Positions 1-8,460 of a stretch of 64,000 nucleotides of DNA are shown piece by piece. The notes under the pieces are model-generated. The model was not told the origin of the DNA and did not search any database. It worked only from the letters and a program-made list of their open reading frames with translations. Every line of letters begins with the position of its first letter. Position 1 is the stretch's first letter. The stretch is from Streptomyces narbonensis. Its GTDB lineage: Bacteria > Actinomycetota > Actinomycetes > Streptomycetales > Streptomycetaceae. The translations under genes were made by a program, and so were the position numbers. The stretch is taken from NCBI RefSeq assembly GCF_014649015.1, contig NZ_BMSF01000009.1:248001-312000 (forward strand). The letters run 5' to 3'.

Positions 1-143
1 GCGTCTCCGGGGTCGGGGGTGGCGGCCGAGGGTCCGGCCGCCAGCATCGTGGCCAGCAGGCCGGCGGCGGCCGACGCCACACCCAGGCGTCTGATCCGTG
101 CACGCGGGCTACGCGGGGTACGCGATATTCGCAACGAAGTCAC
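1..143 (-). CDS. Secreted protein, N-terminal fragment (cut by left edge)
   Basis: Reading leftwards from a GTG at 143 there is an open frame to the window edge. It encodes an Arg-rich N terminus (RISRTPRSPRARIRR), then a hydrophobic Ala/Leu/Gly stretch and an Ala-x-Ala-like end (GPSAATP), as in a Sec or weak Tat signal peptide. A purine-rich GAGGACGGA lies just upstream of the GTG. Only about 47 codons are visible, so the mature protein and its function cannot be named. Confidence 0.6.
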   Translation of the reverse strand, partial: MTSLRISRTPRSPRARIRRLGVASAAAGLLATMLAAGPSAATPDPGD

Positions 144-319
144 TCCGTCCTCGCTGGTATCCGTTCGGCCTTGAACGGATGTTGGACCCCGGCAGTATCG
201 TCCTTGGCGTGCGCATCTCAACAGATGGCAACACAGACGTAATGAAGGAATCTGATCGATCCCTCCGGGAAAAGTGCTAGGAACGGTCACTGTCCCCGCA
301 AGAACATCTGGAGGTCGCG

Positions 320-970
320 TTGTTGATCCGCCGTCAGCGTGCCGTCGTCGCCGTGGCCCTGTCAGCCTTCGCCGTACTCGCCCTGGGAGCATGCGAGTCG
401 GGATCCGACACGGCCGCGCCGCGGGCCGAGAGCTCGGCCGGAGGCTCGGTGGTCGCCCCGGGGAAGCCCGGCGAGCCGGCCAGGCGGATATCGCCGGAGG
501 AGGCCGCCAAGCTCCTCCCCGACGAGAGCCCGAACAGCGCCGACTTCACGTACGCGCAGATGATGATCGTCCACCACCGCCAGGCGCTGACCATGACGGA
601 ACTCGCCCCGCAGCGAGCGGGATCCCCGACGGTGAGGAAGGTGGCCGAACGGATCGCGGCCGCGCAGCAGCCGGAGATCGCCGCGATGGAAGGCTGGCTG
701 AAGAACAACGGCGGGCCGCGCGAGCAGAGCGGCCACGACCACCACACCATGCCGGGCATGGCGACCGAGGCCCAGCTGAAGCAGCTGAAGGGCGCGAAGG
801 GCGCGGCCTTCGACGAGCTGTTCCTGAAGCTCATGATCACGCACCACGAGGGAGCCGTGACGATGGCGGCCGAGGTGCTGAGCGAGGGCAACAACGTCCT
901 GGTCGAGGAGATGGCCAACGACGTGATCGCCCAGCAGACCTCGGAGATCAACCGCATGCGGTCGCTGTAG
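320..970 (+). CDS. DUF305 family lipoprotein, His/Met-rich
   Basis: A 216-residue protein with an N-terminal membrane segment ending in a lipobox (LALGAC), so probably a lipid-anchored extracytoplasmic protein. Two related helical modules follow, each with a double-histidine motif (MMIVHHRQALTM and LMITHHEGAVTM), the hallmark of DUF305 in the ferritin-like superfamily. Between them is a His/Met-rich linker (GHDHHTMPGM) typical of proteins thought to bind copper or other metals. The start is TTG at 320 or 323, chosen because GGAGG lies 6-9 nt upstream; no ATG or GTG is suitably placed. A metal role is inferred from the residues only. Confidence 0.85.
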   Translation: MLIRRQRAVVAVALSAFAVLALGACESGSDTAAPRAESSAGGSVVAPGKPGEPARRISPEEAAKLLPDESPNSADFTYAQMMIVHHRQALTMTELAPQRAGSPTVRKVAERIAAAQQPEIAAMEGWLKNNGGPREQSGHDHHTMPGMATEAQLKQLKGAKGAAFDELFLKLMITHHEGAVTMAAEVLSEGNNVLVEEMANDVIAQQTSEINRMRSL

Positions 971-1166
971 GGCGACGGGGGCGGGCGCAGCGGGCGGCCG
1001 AGGCCGGGCGGCTGGGGACGGCCCGAGGTCGGGCACGGGGGGCGGCGCGGGGGCGGCCGAAGCCGGGCACGGTGGGCAGCGCGGGGGCGGCCGAAGTCGG
1101 GCGCGGTGGGCGCCTGGCGGGGGCACGGTGGGCACCCGGAGGGGCGCCGTGGGCGCGCCCCGCCGC
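971..1166. repeat. Degenerate GC-rich direct repeats between genes
   Basis: This non-coding stretch is made of imperfect repeats of a 25-30 bp unit around GGGCGGCCGAAGCCGGGCACGG, seen at least four times with drift. It lies between the end of the DUF305 gene and the end of the ArsR gene. It probably arose by slippage or unequal exchange. I see no gene in it. Confidence 0.6.
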
Positions 1167-1526
1167 TCACGCCCCTTCGGCGCCGTCCCGGCGTTCGGCC
1201 TGCGCCTCGGCCGCCGTCAGGACCGTGTCCAGGAGGCCGGGGAAGAGGGCGTCCAGATCGTCCTTGCGCAGGGCGTTGAGCTTCGCCGTGCCCTGGTACG
1301 TCTGCCGGATGACACCGCTCTCGCGCAGGACGCGGAAGTGGTGCGTCGTCGTGGACTTGGTGACCGGGAGGTCGAAGTACGAGCAGCTCAGCGCGTCGCC
1401 CTCACGCGCAAGATCCCGCACGATGCGCAGGCGCACGGTGTCCGAGAGCGCGTGGAGCACCCCTTCGAGGCCGATCTGGTCCCGCGTGGGGTGCTCGAGC
1501 GCGCGAGCGCTGGCGGCGGTCGACAT
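1167..1526 (-). CDS. ArsR-family transcriptional regulator
   Basis: A 119-residue winged-helix protein typical of small ArsR/SmtB regulators. The recognition helix region is TKSTTTHHFRVLRESGVI, preceded by LSDTVRLRIVRDLA. No CxC metal-binding motif is present, so it is likely a redox, ligand or non-metal sensor. It is divergent from the old-yellow-enzyme gene at 1662, and the spacer holds two palindromes sharing TACGA...TCGTA half sites. It therefore probably represses that flavoenzyme and itself. Pairing of ArsR-type regulators with ene-reductases is common in actinomycetes. Confidence 0.9.
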   Translation of the reverse strand: MSTAASARALEHPTRDQIGLEGVLHALSDTVRLRIVRDLAREGDALSCSYFDLPVTKSTTTHHFRVLRESGVIRQTYQGTAKLNALRKDDLDALFPGLLDTVLTAAEAQAERRDGAEGA

Positions 1527-1575
1527 GGCGGCGGCTCCGCTTCATCCGGTGGACCTCATTGACGGAGCCCCATTG

Positions 1576-1591
1576 TACGAGAACTCTCGTA
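1576..1591. promoter_or_regulatory. Palindromic operator candidate 1 (ArsR/OYE spacer)
   Basis: Perfect 7-bp arms with a 2-nt centre (TACGAGA-AC-TCTCGTA). It lies immediately upstream of the TTGACA -35 element of the rightward promoter and close to the start of the ArsR gene, so it is placed to control both directions. Confidence 0.75.
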
Positions 1592-1593
1592 GT

Positions 1594-1625
1594 TTGACAG
1601 ATGCCGTACTACGATGAGTATCGTA
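1594..1625 (+). promoter_or_regulatory. Promoter with operator candidate 2 upstream of OYE gene
   Basis: A perfect -35 TTGACA at 1594-1599 is followed by a weak -10 around 1617-1624. A second perfect inverted repeat, TACGAT-GAGT-ATCGTA at 1610-1625, overlaps the spacer and -10. Its centre is 34 bp from that of the first palindrome and it shares the TACGA/TCGTA half site. Binding here would block RNA polymerase. Confidence 0.7.
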
Positions 1626-1661
1626 CGAGCATCCTTCGAGGCCCCCGAAACGGAGTCCGTC

Positions 1662-2744
1662 ATGAGCGTCGCCCTGTTCCAGCCCTACACCCTGCGTTCG
1701 CTGACCGTGCCCAACCGGGTCTGGATGGCGCCGATGTGCCAGTACTCGGCCGAGATGACCGGGCCGAACGCGGGTGTGGCCGGAGACTGGCACTTCGCCC
1801 ACTACGCCTCCCGGGCGACCGGCGGCGCCGGGCTCATCCTCGTCGAGGCGACCGCCGTCGCCCCCGAGGGCCGGATCAGCCCGGCGGATCTCGGCCTGTG
1901 GAACGACACCCAGAAGGAGGGGCTGCGCCGGATCGCCGGCTTCCTCAAGGAGCACGGCACCGTGCCCGGCATCCAGATCGGCCACGCCGGCCGCAAGGCC
2001 TCGACCAACCGTCCCTGGCAGGGCCGCGGTCCCGTCGCGCCGGGCGGGCCCGGCTGGCAGCCCGTCGGCCCCAGCCCGGTCGCCTTCGACGAGGGGTACC
2101 CGGTGCCGACCGAGCTGACCGTCGAGCGGATCCGGGAGATCACCGGGCAGTTCGCGGACGCGGCCCGCCGTGCGCTGGACGCCGGCTTCGAGGTCGTCGA
2201 GGTACACGGTGCCCACGGCTACCTCATCGGCGAGTTCCTCTCCCCGCACAGCAACCACCGCACCGACGAGTACGGCGGCTCCTTCGAGAACCGGACCCGG
2301 CTCGCCCTGGAGGTCGTCGACGCGGTGCGGTCCGTGTGGCCCGAGGAGCTGCCCGTCTTCTTCCGGATCTCCGCCACCGACTGGCTGGAGGAGCAGGGCT
2401 GGACGGCCGACGAGACCGTGCGGTTCGCGGCGCTGCTGCGCGAGCACGGCGTCGACCTCCTCGACGTCTCCAGCGGCGGCAACGGCGGCCCGGCACGGAT
2501 CCCCGTGGGTCCCGGCTACCAGGTGCCGTTCGCCGCCCGGGTCAAGGCGGAGACGGGGCTGCCGGTGGCCGCCGTCGGCCTGATCACCGAGAGCGACCAG
2601 GCCGAGAAGATCCTCGCGAACGGCGAGGCCGACGCGGTACTCCTCGGCCGCGAGCTGCTCCGCGACGCCTCCTGGCCCCGTCGCGCGGCCCGTGAGCTCG
2701 GCGCGGAGACCCACGCACCGTCGCAGTACGCCTGGGCGATCTGA
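1662..2744 (+). CDS. NADH:flavin oxidoreductase (old yellow enzyme, YqjM-like)
   Basis: A 360-residue FMN-dependent ene-reductase. It opens with LFQPYTLRSLTVPNRVWMAPMCQYSA, the usual N terminus of the YqjM/thermophilic-like OYE class, including the cysteine in the MCQYSA flavin-contact motif. HAGRKAST, the VEVHGAHGYLIGEFLSP strand and NHRTDEYGGSFENR follow, as expected in the TIM barrel. ATG 1662 was chosen over the in-frame ATG at 1614 because GGAG lies 6 nt upstream and the OYE homology begins there. The enzyme would use NAD(P)H to reduce activated alkenes such as quinones or electrophiles. Divergent ArsR control is likely. Confidence 0.93.
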   Translation: MSVALFQPYTLRSLTVPNRVWMAPMCQYSAEMTGPNAGVAGDWHFAHYASRATGGAGLILVEATAVAPEGRISPADLGLWNDTQKEGLRRIAGFLKEHGTVPGIQIGHAGRKASTNRPWQGRGPVAPGGPGWQPVGPSPVAFDEGYPVPTELTVERIREITGQFADAARRALDAGFEVVEVHGAHGYLIGEFLSPHSNHRTDEYGGSFENRTRLALEVVDAVRSVWPEELPVFFRISATDWLEEQGWTADETVRFAALLREHGVDLLDVSSGGNGGPARIPVGPGYQVPFAARVKAETGLPVAAVGLITESDQAEKILANGEADAVLLGRELLRDASWPRRAARELGAETHAPSQYAWAI

Positions 2745-2970
2745 GGGCCGTCTGCCGGCCAGGGCACCCCGCGCCGGTGTCCGGGGTCGTCCCGGGGGCA
2801 GCTGCGTTCGGGGTGGTCCCCTGGGGCTGCGCCCTGCGTGGTCCCGGGCCGGATCCAGGGTGATCCCGGTCCCGTGTCCGGGGGCCTCAGGTGTGTCCGG
2901 GGGCCGTTGTCAGTGGGCGGGTGCAGACTGGCCCGTATCCGCGACAACGGCGTCCTGGAGGTACCGAGCC

Positions 2971-4053
2971 ATGCCTGACGTACTCCTCACAGTAGGCACC
3001 CGCAAGGGGCTCTTCATCGGCCATCGGCACGACGGCCGATGGGAGTTCGACGATCCGGCCTTCCCCGCACAGGCCGTCTACTCGGTCGCGATCGACACCC
3101 GGCGGCCGGTCCCGCGGCTCCTCGTGGGCGGGGACAGCGCCCACTGGGGACCGTCCGTCTTCCACTCCGACGACCTCGGCAAGAGCTGGACCGAGCCCGC
3201 GCGGCCCGCGGTGAAGTTCCCCGAGGACACGGGGGCCTCACTGGAGCGCGTCTGGCAGCTGCACCCGGCGCCCGGGCACTCCCCCGACGTCGTGTACGCG
3301 GGGACGGAACCGGCGGCGCTGTTCCGCTCGGCGGACGGCGGGGAGTCCTTCGAACTCGTCCGCCCGCTCTGGGAGCACCCCACCCGCGACAAGTGGGTGC
3401 CCGGCGGAGGCGGCGAGGCCGTCCACACCGTCGTGACCGACCCCCTCGACCCCGACGCGCTCACCGTCGCCGTGTCGACCGCCGGGGTGTTCCGCTCCCG
3501 GGACGGCGGGGCCGCGTGGGCTCCGTCCAACCAAGGGGTGTCCGCGGTCTTCCTGCCCGACCCGAACCCCGAGTTCGGTCAGTGCGTCCACAAGATCGCC
3601 CAGGACGCGGCCGACAAGGACCGGCTGTATCTCCAGAACCACTGGGGCGTCTTCCGCAGCGACGACGGCGGCGGCAGCTGGTCCGACATCGGCGCCGGGC
3701 TCCCCTCCGACTTCGGCTTCGCCATCGCCGCCCACCCGCACCGCCCGGACACCGCCTACGTCTTCCCGATCACCGCGGACTCCGACCGCGTCCCGGCGGG
3801 CCGCCGCTGCCGCGTCTTCCGGACGAACGACGCCGGAGCCAGCTGGGAGCCGCTGAGCCGGGGCCTGCCCGAGGGCGACCACTACGGCACGGTGCTGCGC
3901 GACGCGCTCTGCACGGACGACGCGGACCCCGCGGGCGTCTACTTCGGCAACCGCAACGGCGAGTTGTACGCGAGCGACGACGACGGCGAGAGCTGGAGAC
4001 TCCTGGCGGAGCACCTGCCGGACGTCCTGTGCGTGCGGGCCGCGGTGATCTGA
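2971..4053 (+). CDS. BNR/Asp-box beta-propeller (sialidase-like) protein
   Basis: A 360-residue protein with six Asp-box-like motifs (HSDDLGKSW, RSADGGESF, RSRDGGAAW, RSDDGGGSW, RTNDAGASW, ASDDDGESW) spread evenly along the chain, the signature of six-bladed BNR propellers. There is no signal peptide, so it looks cytoplasmic, unlike true sialidases. The catalytic Arg triad of sialidases is not obvious, so I call a propeller fold, not an enzyme activity. GGAGG lies 9 nt before ATG 2971. It converges with ung, with about 50 bp between the stops. Confidence 0.8.
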   Translation: MPDVLLTVGTRKGLFIGHRHDGRWEFDDPAFPAQAVYSVAIDTRRPVPRLLVGGDSAHWGPSVFHSDDLGKSWTEPARPAVKFPEDTGASLERVWQLHPAPGHSPDVVYAGTEPAALFRSADGGESFELVRPLWEHPTRDKWVPGGGGEAVHTVVTDPLDPDALTVAVSTAGVFRSRDGGAAWAPSNQGVSAVFLPDPNPEFGQCVHKIAQDAADKDRLYLQNHWGVFRSDDGGGSWSDIGAGLPSDFGFAIAAHPHRPDTAYVFPITADSDRVPAGRRCRVFRTNDAGASWEPLSRGLPEGDHYGTVLRDALCTDDADPAGVYFGNRNGELYASDDDGESWRLLAEHLPDVLCVRAAVI

Positions 4054-4102
4054 AGGCGGCCCGCACAGGACGGTGGCCGGGCGCCCGCCCGTCGGGCAGG
4101 GA

Positions 4103-4780
4103 TCAGGGCAGGCTCCAGTCCACGGGCTGGGCGCCCTGGTCCAGCAGGAGTTCGTTGGCGCGGCTGAAGGGGCGGGAGCCGAAGAAGCCCCGGTCCGCCG
4201 ACATCGGGGACGGGTGCGCCGACTCGATCGCCGGGAGGTTCCCGAGGAGCGGCCGGGCGTTCCGGGCGTCCCGTCCCCACAGGATGGACACCAGGGGCTT
4301 GCCCCGGGCGGCGAGGGCGCGGATGGCCTGCTCGGTCACGTCCTCCCAGCCCTTGCCGCGGTGGGCGGCCGGCTTGCGCGGAGCCGTGGTCAGGGCCCTG
4401 TTGAGGAGCAGGACGCCCTGACGGGTCCACGGGGTCAGATCGCCGTTCGACGGCCGGGGCAGCCCGAGGTCGGTGTGCAGCTCGCGGTAGATGTTCTCCA
4501 GGCTGCCCGGCAGCGAGCGGACCTCCGGCGCGACCGCGAAGCTGAGCCCGATCGCCATCCCCGGTGTCGGGTAGGGGTCCTGACCCACGATCAGGACCCG
4601 CACGTCGTCGAAGGGCTGCTGGAAGGCCCGCAGGACGTTCGGCCCGGACGGCAGGTACGTCCGGCCGGCGGCGATCTCCGCGCGCAGGAAGTCGCCCATC
4701 TCCGCCACACGTCCCGCGACGGGGCTCAGAGCCTCCGCCCAGCCGGGCTCCACCAGTTCGTTCAAGGGTCGCGCTGTCAC
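4103..4780 (-). CDS. ung: Uracil-DNA glycosylase, family 1
   Basis: A 225-residue enzyme that excises uracil from DNA to start base-excision repair. The water-activating motif VGQDPYPTPGMAIGLSF (catalytic Asp in GQDPYP) and the C-terminal minor-groove loop HPSPMSADRGF, with its catalytic His, are both present, as is the LLLNRALTT strand. Length and order match the Ung family. Streptomycetes often have two ung paralogues, and nothing here shows which this is. The start is ATG 4780. Confidence 0.97.
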   Translation of the reverse strand: MTARPLNELVEPGWAEALSPVAGRVAEMGDFLRAEIAAGRTYLPSGPNVLRAFQQPFDDVRVLIVGQDPYPTPGMAIGLSFAVAPEVRSLPGSLENIYRELHTDLGLPRPSNGDLTPWTRQGVLLLNRALTTAPRKPAAHRGKGWEDVTEQAIRALAARGKPLVSILWGRDARNARPLLGNLPAIESAHPSPMSADRGFFGSRPFSRANELLLDQGAQPVDWSLP

Positions 4781-4831
4781 GGTCCGTCACTCTACCGGCC
4801 TACAGTGACAACGCGGTCCGCCCACATCACC

Positions 4832-4880
4832 ACGCCCGGGACGCCCGGGACGCCCGGGACGCCCGGGACGCCCGGGACGC
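4832..4880. repeat. 9-bp tandem repeat (about 5.4 copies)
   Basis: Five perfect copies of ACGCCCGGG at 4832-4876, plus a further ACGC, lie between the ung start and the BadF-family gene. The unit contains the palindrome CCCGGG. Such an array would be prone to copy-number change and could serve as a strain marker; no regulatory role is shown. Confidence 0.9.
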
Positions 4881-4939
4881 ACCCTAGACTCCCGTCACCC
4901 GCCCGCCCCTTGTCCCTCCCCCCGCCAGGACGGTGCCCT

Positions 4940-5962
4940 GTGAGTTCCGTGGATTCCGTGATCGAAGCCGCCGAGGGGCTCGTCGTCGGCGTGGACTCCG
5001 GTGGGTCAGGACTGCGGATCGCGCTGGCCGAGGCCGCGGACGGCGCGGTCCTCGACACCCTCGCCTCGCGGGAGCCGGTCCGGACCGGGCCGGGCGGCAT
5101 CTCGGCGGCCCACTTCCTGGAGCAGGTCCTCCCCGCCGTCCACGAGCTGCGCGAGCGCGCCGCGAGCGGGGCGGCCGCCGGCCGGCCGGTCCTCGCGGTG
5201 GCCGTGGGAGCCGCCGGGATGGCGACGCTCGGGCACGAACTGCGGGCCGAACTGCCGGACGCCTTCGCCGAGGCGTGGGGTGTACGGCGGCTCGCGCTCG
5301 CGGCCGACGCCGTCACCGCGTACGCCGGGGCGCTCGGGCAGCGGCCGGGCGCGGTCGTCGCGGGCGGCACGGGGATGATCGCGCTCGGTACGGATCTGGC
5401 GTCCTGGCGCCGGGCCGACGGCTGGGGGCACCTCCTCGGCGACTGCGGCAGCGGCGCCTGGATCGGTCGTGCGGGCCTGGAGGCGGCGATGCGCGCCCAC
5501 GACGGGCGGCGCGGCGGTTCGGCGGCGCTCCTCACCCGGGCCGAGAAGCTGTTCGGCCCGGCCTCGGGCCTGCCGGGCGTGCTCTACCCCCGTACGGACC
5601 GGCCCGCCGTGCTCGCCTCGTTCGCCCCGGAGGTGGGGGCCTGCGCCGCCGCCGGCGACCCGGTCGCGGCGGACGTGCTCGGCCGCGCCGCGGGGCACGT
5701 GGCGGACGCCGCCGAGGCCGTGTGCCCGGCCGCCCCGGGGGCCCTGGTCGCCCTGACGGGCGGCCTCTTCAGAATGGGCGACCCCCTCCTCGCACCCCTG
5801 CGGGCGGCGCTCGCGGAGCGGATGCCGCAGGCCCGGACGGTCCCACCCGCGGGTGATCCGCTGGCGGGGGCGGTCGCTCTCGCCTCGGCGCTCGCCTCCG
5901 GCACGCTGCTCCTGCCGGAGGACCCGTCGCTGCTGCGCCTGTTCGGCGGCGCGACGGCGTAG
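4940..5962 (+). CDS. BadF/BadG/BcrA/BcrD ATPase family sugar kinase
   Basis: A 340-residue ASKHA-fold protein. The first phosphate loop is GVDSGGSGLRIALA near residues 16-30, a second glycine-rich loop is AGGTGMIALG, and LLGDCGSGAWIGRAGLEAAM follows as in N-acetylglucosamine kinases of this family. The closest characterised relatives phosphorylate GlcNAc or related amino sugars, so a cytoplasmic amino-sugar kinase role is likely but unproven. GTG 4940 follows an AGGACGG site; the open frame extends upstream to 4073 but antisense to ung. Confidence 0.87.
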   Translation: MSSVDSVIEAAEGLVVGVDSGGSGLRIALAEAADGAVLDTLASREPVRTGPGGISAAHFLEQVLPAVHELRERAASGAAAGRPVLAVAVGAAGMATLGHELRAELPDAFAEAWGVRRLALAADAVTAYAGALGQRPGAVVAGGTGMIALGTDLASWRRADGWGHLLGDCGSGAWIGRAGLEAAMRAHDGRRGGSAALLTRAEKLFGPASGLPGVLYPRTDRPAVLASFAPEVGACAAAGDPVAADVLGRAAGHVADAAEAVCPAAPGALVALTGGLFRMGDPLLAPLRAALAERMPQARTVPPAGDPLAGAVALASALASGTLLLPEDPSLLRLFGGATA

Positions 5963-6108
5963 GCCGTGGCATCCGCCCAGGTCGGGAGCGGTGCGGAGGG
6001 TCGGACGGGGCCGCGAGCGGGCACGGATACTGGACATAGGGGGACAGACGACGCGTGATCGCACCTCACCGAACAGCGTGGCCGACGAAACCAGTAGCAT
6101 GCGGCGCC

Positions 6109-7032
6109 ATGAGCTCCCCCACTGGGCCTGCTTCCGGCCTGCCTGTACGAATGCCTCGACCCCGCCAGTCCGGGCGGCACCGTCGCCCCGAACCCGCGGC
6201 GGCGCCCGAGGGCGCTCCCGCGCTGGTTCTCGCCGTTCCCGGTGTGCCGTCGGCCGCCATACGCTCGCTCGCCGAAGAGGTCGTGAGCATCGCCCGCTCG
6301 GAGCTGCCCGGCCTGGAGGCCGTGATCGGCTTCCTGGACGGCGACGACATCGAGTACCCCGCGCTCGCGACCGTGCTGACCGCCGCCGAGGCGCTCCGCA
6401 CCCAGCGGTACGAGCTGGCCGTGGCCGCCGGCCGTGAGGTCGCCGCCCCGACCGGCCCCGCCGCGGTCGTGGTCCCGCTGCTCGCGGGCCCGGACAGCGC
6501 CCTGATGCGCCAGGTGCGCCAGGCCGTCATGGACAGCGGCAACACCGCCGAGCTGACCGAGGTCCTCGGCCCGCACCCGCTGCTGGCCGAGGCGCTGCAC
6601 GTGCGCCTGTCGGAGGCGGGGCTCGCCCGCGCCGACCGCGCCCGGCTGTTCACGGTGGCGACGGCCGCCGACGGCATCATCCTGGCCACGGTCGGTGGCG
6701 AGGAGGCCGTACAGGCCGCCGGGATCACCGGCATGCTGCTCGCCGCCCGCCTCGCGGTGCCGGTGATGGCCGCCGCGCTCGACCAGGAGGGTTCGATCAC
6801 CTCCATCGCCGAGCAGCTGCGCGCCTCGGGCTCCGCCCAGCTGGCGCTCGCGCCGTACCTGATCGGCCCGGAGCTGGCCGAGGGCCTGCTCGACGAGGCC
6901 TCGAAGGAGGCCGGTTGCGCCGCCGCCGAGCCGCTGGGGGCCTACCCGGCGATCGGCAAGCTGGTGCTCTCGCAGTACACCTCCGCGCTGGGCATCCCGC
7001 CGCAGCAGCCGCAGGGCGCTCCCTCGCTCTGA
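6109..7032 (+). CDS. CbiX/sirohydrochlorin-chelatase-like protein
   Basis: A 307-residue protein with a disordered, Pro/Arg-rich N terminus and a core beginning ALVLAVPGVPS. It then repeats a chelatase-like half: strands, the VTVLTAAEALRT-type helix, and VVVPLLAGPDSALMRQV, which resembles the LPLFLxxGxH region of CbiX. The metal-binding His of true chelatases is not clear, so activity is doubtful. The mRNA may be leaderless: TAGCAT at 6094-6099 sits 9 nt upstream of ATG 6109 and no Shine-Dalgarno is visible. The gene ends before a strong stem-loop. Confidence 0.6.
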   Translation: MSSPTGPASGLPVRMPRPRQSGRHRRPEPAAAPEGAPALVLAVPGVPSAAIRSLAEEVVSIARSELPGLEAVIGFLDGDDIEYPALATVLTAAEALRTQRYELAVAAGREVAAPTGPAAVVVPLLAGPDSALMRQVRQAVMDSGNTAELTEVLGPHPLLAEALHVRLSEAGLARADRARLFTVATAADGIILATVGGEEAVQAAGITGMLLAARLAVPVMAAALDQEGSITSIAEQLRASGSAQLALAPYLIGPELAEGLLDEASKEAGCAAAEPLGAYPAIGKLVLSQYTSALGIPPQQPQGAPSL

Positions 7033-7047
7033 GGCGCGACACGAGGG

Positions 7048-7085
7048 AAGGGGCCCGCACCGGCAAGATCCGGTACGGGCCCTTT
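7048..7085. terminator. Bidirectional stem-loop terminator
   Basis: A 16-bp stem (left arm 7048-7063, right arm 7070-7085) with one mismatch and one G-U pair and a 6-nt loop. The foot carries A-rich/T-rich ends (AAGGGG... and ...CCCTTT). It lies between two convergent genes and can end transcription from both sides. Confidence 0.88.
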
Positions 7086-7177
7086 CTCACGCCTGGCTCG
7101 GGCGCGCTGCGACCCGGCGCGCGTGTAGCTCTGCTCGCGTGTTGCTCTGCTCGCGTGCGACTCGCCTTGCGTGCGGC

Positions 7178-8233
7178 TCAGCCGAAGACGACGCAGGAGG
7201 CCGCCGGGACCTCGATCGCGCCCGCCCGGGCCGGCAGGCCGGTCTCCGGGTCGAGGTCGAACCAGGTGACGTCGCCGGAGCGCTCGTTGGCCGCGTACAG
7301 CCGCCGTCCGGAAGGGTCGAGGGTCAGATCGCGCGGCCAGGTGCCTCCGCAGGGCACGGTGGCGACCAGGTCGGCCTTCGCGCCGTCCGGGTCGAGGGCC
7401 AGGACGGCGAGGGTGTCGTCGCCGCGGACGGCGACCCACAGGAAGCGGCCGTCGGGGGACGTGACGACCTCGGAGGGGTAGCTGGGGCCGGCAGTGCCCC
7501 CGGGGACGACGGGGGTCTCACCGAGTGGTTCGAGGACGCCCGCCGCCGCGTCCCAGCGGCAGAGGGTGAGGGTGGGCTCCAGCTCGTTCAGGACGTAGGC
7601 GTGGGTGCCCGCCGGGTGGAAGGCGAGGTGGCGCGGGCCGGTGCCGGGCCGCAGTGCGGTCTCGCCGTGGAGGGTGAGCGCTCCGGTCCCGGGATCGAGG
7701 GCGCAGATCCGTACGGAGTCGGTTCCGAGGTCCACACTGACGACCCAGCGGCCCGAGGGGTCGGGGAGCACCTGGTGGGCGTGGGGGCCGCTCTGTCGCC
7801 CGGGGACGGTGCCGCGGCCCTCGTGCCGCAGGACGGCCGTGGCGGGCCGGGGCGTGCCGTCCGCGGCCAGCGGCAGGACCGAGACGCTGCCGGAGGTGTA
7901 GTTGGCCGTGACGAGGTGACCGGCGGCGAGGGCGAGGTGGGTGGGGCCCGCGCCGTCGACGGGCACGGGGTCGCCGAGCGTCCGCGGCGCGGGGCCGGTG
8001 ACGTCGAAGGCGGCGACGGCGCCGGGCTCGGTCTCGGAGACCGCGTGAAGCACGGAACCGGCGAGGGCGAGGAAGGAGGGGTCGGCGACGGCGTCGCTGG
8101 CACCGGTGACGGTCAGCGCGCCCGTCTCCGCGTCGACGTCGGCGGCGACGACACCGCGACCGCCCGCCGAGGTGAACGACCCGATGTACGCGCGCGGCGC
8201 GCTCCGGCCGTGTGCCGCCCGTGTGTCGCCCAT
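7178..8233 (-). CDS. Lactonase family protein (seven-bladed propeller)
   Basis: A 351-residue protein of the YbhE/6-phosphogluconolactonase-like propeller family. It has RAYIGSFTSAGGRGVVAADVDAETGAL at the N terminus and the conserved GPHAHQVLPDPSGRWVVSVDLGTDSV and GPRHLAFHP blades; the His-rich GPHAHQV and downstream Arg motifs mark this family. No signal peptide is seen from ATG 8233, which follows a GGGGAGG site; the frame runs further upstream but is not convincing. Likely a cytoplasmic sugar-lactone hydrolase, though many members are uncharacterised. Confidence 0.85.
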   Translation of the reverse strand: MGDTRAAHGRSAPRAYIGSFTSAGGRGVVAADVDAETGALTVTGASDAVADPSFLALAGSVLHAVSETEPGAVAAFDVTGPAPRTLGDPVPVDGAGPTHLALAAGHLVTANYTSGSVSVLPLAADGTPRPATAVLRHEGRGTVPGRQSGPHAHQVLPDPSGRWVVSVDLGTDSVRICALDPGTGALTLHGETALRPGTGPRHLAFHPAGTHAYVLNELEPTLTLCRWDAAAGVLEPLGETPVVPGGTAGPSYPSEVVTSPDGRFLWVAVRGDDTLAVLALDPDGAKADLVATVPCGGTWPRDLTLDPSGRRLYAANERSGDVTWFDLDPETGLPARAGAIEVPAASCVVFG

Positions 8234-8460
8234 GACGCCTCCCCAGTCGCGGGGCCGGTCACGGACGACCGGCCTTCGTCCGGCCGACGGTAGCAGGCGG
8301 TCTAGACCAACGACGCCGGTTGCGGCCCGCGCAGACGGGGTCGCGTCGGGCAGGGCCGGGCCGGGCGGACTCCGATCGCGTCGGCCGCCCGGATCCAAGC
8401 GGCAGCGGGAACCGCTCCGCTCGGCCCCGCCACCCAGGCCCTCCCGTCACACAGACCCTC

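Noticed and set aside
4832..4880. CRISPR-like array
   Set aside because: The units are contiguous 9-bp tandem copies without spacers and there are no cas genes nearby.
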